A stretch of DNA of 64,000 nucleotides, from the NCBI RefSeq assembly GCF_963169125.1, contig NC_084797.1, positions 91,669,868-91,733,867 on the forward strand, given 5' to 3'. Origin of the DNA: Humulus lupulus. Lineage: Eukaryota > Streptophyta > Magnoliopsida > Rosales > Cannabaceae. A program made the position numbers and the translations under genes. Shown one piece after another: positions 59,701-64,000 of this stretch (position 1 is the stretch's first letter; each line of letters begins with the position of its first letter). The notes under the pieces are model-generated. The model saw only the letters and a list, made by a program, of their open reading frames with translations. It had not been told where the DNA came from and ran no database searches.

Positions 59701-60066
59701 TCTATCCGAACGGCTATGTCTGGACCGATTACTCCGGTGAGACTTAGGAGCCTCACCTTGCCTCTCTCCAACGTTAACGTTGGTTGTGAGAGGGGGTATT
59801 CGGTCCAGAATATCCTGGATTTGCTGACTAGCTGCTGCTAACTGGCTCCTCAGTTGAGCATTCTCCATCTCCACCGCAGTATAATAACACGGATTCAGAT
59901 TAGGTGGCTGGGGCGCTGAACTACCAGTGTCGTCTTGGCCCGCCAGCTGCTTTCCTGGCCTCTGCTGGGCTTCAGGAATTTGCTCATCAGGGATGGCAAC
60001 ATGGTGGGCCTCCTGCCCATCATGCTGTTCTGTTTCGTTGCCATGTCTGGATCGAGTGGTCACCAT
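53728..60066 (-). pseudogene. Gag-Pol of E2, five nonsense codons
   Basis: The same polyprotein as E1, in a single frame throughout, starting at the ATG at 60066 (MVTTRSRHGNE). It is interrupted by stops at 59278-59280, 58933-58935 (both in gag), 55543-55545 (between the two RNase H domains), 54907-54909 and 54895-54897 (before integrase). Where E1 has Arg or Gln codons (CGG, CGA, CAG, CAA), E2 has TAG, TGA or TAA, explained mainly by C-to-T or G-to-A changes. The second RNase H keeps Asp (FSDSQLVV), which E1 has lost. The integrase zinc finger has Tyr for the first Cys of the CxxC pair (codon 54670-54672). A one-base insertion near the end alters the last residues. This copy cannot make its own proteins. 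Confidence 0.95.
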
Positions 60067-60099
60067 AGTTGGATGTTTGTGGTAGTACTAATCGAACTT

Positions 60100-60118
60100 G
60101 CTCTCAATGAAAGCACCA
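60100..60118 (-). promoter_or_regulatory. Primer binding site of E2
   Basis: Minus strand TGGTGCTTTCATTGAGAGC, identical to E1, three bases inside the LTR. Confidence 0.75.
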
Positions 60119-60121
60119 AAC

Positions 60122-60896
60122 TGTTGACGCGGTTCTTCGCCAACAGGTAATTAAGAGAAGAAGAGAAAGGGATTAGTACTGAAAGTAGAACCGTCACAGA
60201 TATGAAATCTTAGAGAATGAACTAGGTGACTCAAGACACGTTTTTTAAGTGGTTCAAAGGTTAAAATCCTTCTACTCCACTAGTCAATATTATTCATATA
60301 TTCTGGGTATTTGGTTTACAAAGTATATGGCTCTTCAGAGACTATTTTTCCCAACCCCTATCAACTCCCAAGGTCCCCATATTTATAGGAGAAGGCACCT
60401 GGAAGTTGGTAGGGAGGTCATCCCGTGACCTTACCATTTGTCATATCAACTCTGTGACAATTATGATTAATTCCTAAACCTGACACATAAGTGTGGTCTA
60501 ATCAGCATGTAAGGAGATAATGGGCCGCACGGCCCAACCCAGCCGTGGGTGTCTGAATGCGCACGTTCCTGCTGTGTGTCCGAGAAGTCAGGGGGATATC
60601 GGACACGTGATGTCAGATATATGCACGTTTATCTTGCGTGAATTAACTTTACAAAGGGTCAGAGATCCATGGCTAGCTCGTACCACGAGCTGCTTCCCTG
60701 AACCGACCTTCAGCCTTCAGGCCTTCTGATGCCTTCCTCCCGTCTTGGGGGCCCTTGGCGAGCCTTTGAGGATCCCTTGAGCTAAGAAGGTACGATCTGG
60801 AAACAAGATCTCCGGCCTGGGGGAGTCCTCTGACTAAACCATGATTAGTCCGAGGCTCGACCTGCTAATCAGCCTGTGGGAAAACCAGGGTGTACA
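60122..60896 (-). repeat. 5' LTR of E2
   Basis: 775 bp. Minus-strand TATAAATA at 60380-60387. Confidence 0.95.
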
Positions 60897-60901
60897 TTTA
60901 C

Positions 60902-61160
60902 AGTACTGAAAACTAGGTTCAAACATGTTGCTTTCCACGCGCATAAAAAAAATTAGTCACATGTGCAACAACATGTTTGAACTTAGTTTTCGGTACTGTA
61001 AACTATTCAAAATTTTCTAAAACTTTGCAGGATGCTCTAAATAGCTACAATATACACAGTCGTAAAAAAAATTGTGCCGAAAACTATTCACAGGTCGAGA
61101 ACACTGAGAGCCCCACCGGTAGGGTTTTAAGTGAAGCCCCTATAAGAGAATTCCCCTATA
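60902..61160. mobile_element. Foldback element, centre and right arm
   Basis: The end of the left arm (60902-60930), a 38-base spacer (60931-60968) and the full right arm (60969-61160). Removing the chromovirus and E2 leaves about 424 bp, nearly all inverted repeat, with no coding capacity. A non-autonomous DNA transposon of MITE or foldback type is likely; no clear flanking duplication was found. Confidence 0.8.
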
Positions 61161-61504
61161 TATTACAATAATTATTTCTAAACTATTAGTTATCCATTCA
61201 TTTTCTCTCTTAAATATATATACATATTTGTAATTTTTCACTCTTTTACTTTTTTAAAATGTCAATATATATATTTCAAAATTATATATAAAGCCTGCTT
61301 TAATTTTTGGATAATAAATAAATTGTAGGACAACATTTACAAGATATTTTGAACTACAAAACTTGAGTTACGTCTTTTTTATTTATTTAAAATACATTTA
61401 CAATATATTTTTACATAAATCTCTGTCTTAATATCAACTATACCGAATTTTGAATTCAAATTGCAAACAATTGTAACTGTCACCTAGAATATTAACGAAC
61501 AACA
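61161..61504. other. AT-rich intergenic DNA
   Basis: No gene or repeat recognised. Confidence 0.6.
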
Positions 61505-61735
61505 TCTTCCTTCAACTTATTGCCTGAAATAGCTTCCTTCAACCTGTTTGATTAATAACAGTTTCCCTTGGCCTATTTGACTAATAACAAATTCCTTTGA
61601 CTTGTTTAACTTATAACAAGTGCCTTCGACCTGTTTGACATATAATAGTTTCCTTCGATCTGTTTGACTGATAACAACTTCCTTCGACTTGTTTGACTGA
61701 TAATAGATCCCTTCGACCAGTTTAACTGATAACAA
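61505..61735. repeat. 29-bp minisatellite, 8 units
   Basis: Units around CCTTCGACCTGTTTGACTGATAACA-like sequence (about 20 conserved bases) start at 61505, 61533, 61561, 61590, 61619, 61648, 61677 and 61706. The period is 28 then 29 bp. Units have diverged from each other. Confidence 0.92.
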
Positions 61736-62575
61736 TATACATGATCTTGCTTATTATCATGTGATTTCTAATTTAATCAAAACATAAATAGAAATCCTAG
61801 AACATGCATCTATTGAAATTAAACAATAAAACAGAGAAAAAGTAAATTACTTACTTATCTGCAGCGGAATTAACGAGACTCCACCATTTCAGTTCTCTAT
61901 CCTTTTGTCATTTTTTTGATTGCTAGGAATTGCCAAGAATTGAAACACAAATGCAACCACAATCTTCCTTGCCAATCTTTGATCAAGCCTAACTAGTGTG
62001 GGCAATTTTCTCAATACATGAGATAGAGATCTAGAAGAGAAGAAGACAGAGTGGCTATAAGAGTGTAATCTAGGGTTTTCTATGACTGAGCACTTACCAA
62101 AACTTGTCATCTGAAAACCCTAGCTATAGCATTCTATTTGTAGACCATCCATGGACTTATTTTCTTAATTAAATTAATTATAAAATAAAAATAAAGCCCT
62201 ATCATGGCTGGCCCACACCATGTGGGTTGAGCTCATGATGTGTGTCTTAAATTTAAGGCCCAATGGACTCAAATTCAAAACCCTTTTATTTATATATTTT
62301 ATAATTAATTAATAAAATAATTAAATCTTTATTCAAATTAACTATTTATAATTTGAAACTTGATTTAATATTATTTATTCATATTAACACTAATTTGTCT
62401 TTATTAATAAATATGTCCAATATTTTACAATAACTCTCTTCTTTTCTATAATTCATAATTCATGTAAATATCGCATGATTGACCTAGTCAATTCAATATT
62501 CTAAATTGATAATTAAATCAATTGTTTGAGACATTTAGACTTGATTTAATCAAAGATGACGTGGGTGAGAAAAAA
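61736..62575. other. Intergenic or old LTR-like DNA
   Basis: No coding region. The stretch at about 61840-62160 (CTGCAGCGGAATTAAC through TAGCATTCTATTTGTAGACC) looks like a retroelement leader or LTR piece but could not be bounded. Confidence 0.4.
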
Positions 62576-62737
62576 TGGTTTTTTCTTATTTTTTTTTATT
62601 TCAATGAAAAAAAAAGGATACAATTTATAGGACTTTAGAATTCTAAAAATAGAATATACTAATTGATTACAAATCAATCTTAGCCAATTACAAATGATTT
62701 ATGAAAATCACTAATTGATTTGTAGAATATCTCAACA
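62576..62737 (-). repeat. Probable short 3' LTR of a copia element
   Basis: On the minus strand it starts TGTTGAGATATTCTAC directly after a polypurine tract and contains CCTATAAATTG. The far edge (62576) is a guess from a TG dinucleotide; there is no second LTR in the window. Confidence 0.5.
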
Positions 62738-62750
62738 CTCCCCCTTAAGT
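62738..62750 (-). promoter_or_regulatory. Polypurine tract of the copia element
   Basis: Minus strand ACTTAAGGGGGAG directly before the probable LTR. Confidence 0.75.
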
Positions 62751-64000
62751 TGGTACATAGATGTCTATCATGCCCAACTTGTCCACAAATTTTGAAAATA
62801 TGCGAACTGAGACTGCTTTGGTGAGAATATCTGCTAGTTGATCTTCTAATAGAATTTCTGGTAGCTCTAGACTTTTCTCCTCTAATTTTTCTTTGATGAA
62901 AAACCAATCAATCTCAACATGTTTTGTTCGATCATGATGAACCGGGTTATAGGCCATATCAGTATAACCGAATAGGTGTAGTTGTAGCATAACCTAAATT
63001 CTGAAGGAGTAATTTTAGCCACAATCCTTCACAAACACCAAGAGCCAGTCCTCGTAGTTCTGCTTCACCACTTGATCGGGCAACCACACTTTGTTTCTTG
63101 CTCCTCCAAGACACAAGATTCCCACCTACAAAGGTAAAATACCCCGAAGTAGAACGCATGTCATTTTTATCACCAACCTAGTCAGCATATGTGTACACAT
63201 CGATTGTTTGTTCCTCTGTCTTTCTAGAAAACAAAACTCCTTTCCCAGGGGCTAACTTCAAGTATCTCAAAATTCGTATGACTATGTCCATATGCTGTTT
63301 ACCTGGGTTATGCATAAATTGGCTGACCATGCTCAAAGCATAAGCAAGATTTGGTCTTGTATGGGCTAAGTACATCAGTCTGCCAACAAGTCTTTGGTAT
63401 CTCTCTTTATCAACGGGAACTTGATCATCTTCCATTCGTAATTTTAATCCTTCCTCAATTTGTGTATTTATTGGTTGATATGCAGACATCCCTGTCTCCT
63501 TCAAGAGATCTAAAGCATATTTTCATTGGGACAAGAAAATACCTCTTTTGGATTGAGATAATTCTATTCCCAAGAAGTATTTTAATGGGCCTAAATCTTT
63601 CATTTCAAATTCTCTAGACAAGTATTCCTGTAGAGCCTTCCTTTCAATTGGATCATTTCCTGTTACTACCATGTCATCGACATAAACAATAAGTGCAGTA
63701 ACTTTGCCGTCTTGCTTCTTCAAGAACAAAGTATGGCCTGAATTGCATTGATGATAACCAAATGCTACCATAAACTTTGTGAATCTTCCAAACCAAGCCC
63801 TGTGAGATTGCTTCAGACCATACAATGATTTCTTCTGTTTGCACACCTTCTGGCTTTGCTTTTATGACACCATGCATCCAAGGGGAAGATCCATGTAGAC
63901 TTATTTAGTGAGTTCTCCATGTACAAATGCATTTTTCACATCAAACTACTGTAGAGGCCACCTGAAATTAGCAGCCAAGGATAATAAGACCCGGACTATG
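62745..64000 (-). pseudogene. Ty1/copia pol, RT and RNase H end, broken
   Basis: Reading leftwards from the window edge: NAFVHGEL, SLYGLKQS, the RT active site YVDDM with MKDLGPLKYFLGIE, then RLVGRLMYLAHTRPNLAYAL, RSTSGYFTFVG, SWRSKKQSVVARSSGEAE and finally HDRTKHVEIDWFFIKEKLEE with DQLADILTKA. This is the classic order for the C-terminal half of plant copia Pol. Stops at 63523-63525 and 63178-63180, more stops beyond 63846, and a frameshift between 62959 and 62990 (where the NKAAI-type motif is lost) show decay. The 5' part is outside the window. Confidence 0.93.

Larger units (their letters stand above)
48510..60896 (-). mobile_element. Complete Tat-type element E2 (12.4 kb), decayed copy
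   Basis: Same family and layout as E1. LTRs of 775 bp (48510-49284, 60122-60896), target duplication tttac (48505-48509 and 60897-60901). By eye about 19 of 775 LTR positions differ (about 2.5%), so it is somewhat older than E1. Gag-pol has five nonsense codons, and the antisense gene is broken at other sites than in E1. It is shorter than E1 by about 580 bp, nearly all from the smaller tandem array. Confidence 0.97.

Overview
This is eukaryotic, almost certainly flowering-plant, nuclear DNA. It is dominated by LTR retrotransposons of plant lineages (Tat-type and chromovirus Ty3/gypsy, some Ty1/copia), nested in one another. It holds one intact-looking host gene, a six-exon GH9 endo-1,4-beta-glucanase on the minus strand (26775-29249). 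The species cannot be named from the sequence. No prokaryotic gene, CRISPR array, rRNA or tRNA gene was seen.

Left part (1-25159) is a nest. The 3' half of a decayed Tekay/Del-like element (plus strand, 5322-7624, 3' LTR starting at 7625) carries a minus-strand solo LTR (8087-10259 and 23229-23439, target duplication ggatc). That solo LTR carries a complete Tat-type element, E1 (10260-23223, 775-bp LTRs, target duplication ggcca). Further left lies the gag end of a different Tat-like family (1 to about 3041), with another solo LTR (3044-5316, target duplication tcacc) beside it.

Middle (25160-43079): the GH9 gene, then LTR-like repeats (29813-30840 and 39223-40235) around a second decayed Tekay-like element. 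The 5' LTR of that element is split by a third solo LTR (32107-34507, target duplication ctata). A MULE-type MITE (40490-40869) and AT-rich intergenic DNA follow.

Right part (43080-61160): a foldback element of about 420 bp has been split twice. A chromovirus with chromodomain sits in it (43092-48351, target duplication caatt), and so does a second copy of the E1 family, E2 (48510-60896, target duplication tttac). The window ends in a 29-bp minisatellite and a broken copia pol (62745-64000).

The most interesting system is the E1/E2 family. Gag-pol is on the minus strand with a dual RNase H. On the opposite strand, between pol and the 3' LTR, sits a complete spliced gene with its own TATA box, a 5' UTR intron and four coding exons whose phases join exactly (778 codons in E1). 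It resembles the 'putative gypsy type transposon' (Transposase_28) proteins. The two convergent genes are separated by a tandem array of about 120-bp units, each carrying a short hairpin; E1 has about nine units and E2 about five. E1 keeps gag-pol open (2108 aa) but its antisense gene is broken. E2 has broken both genes, at different sites.
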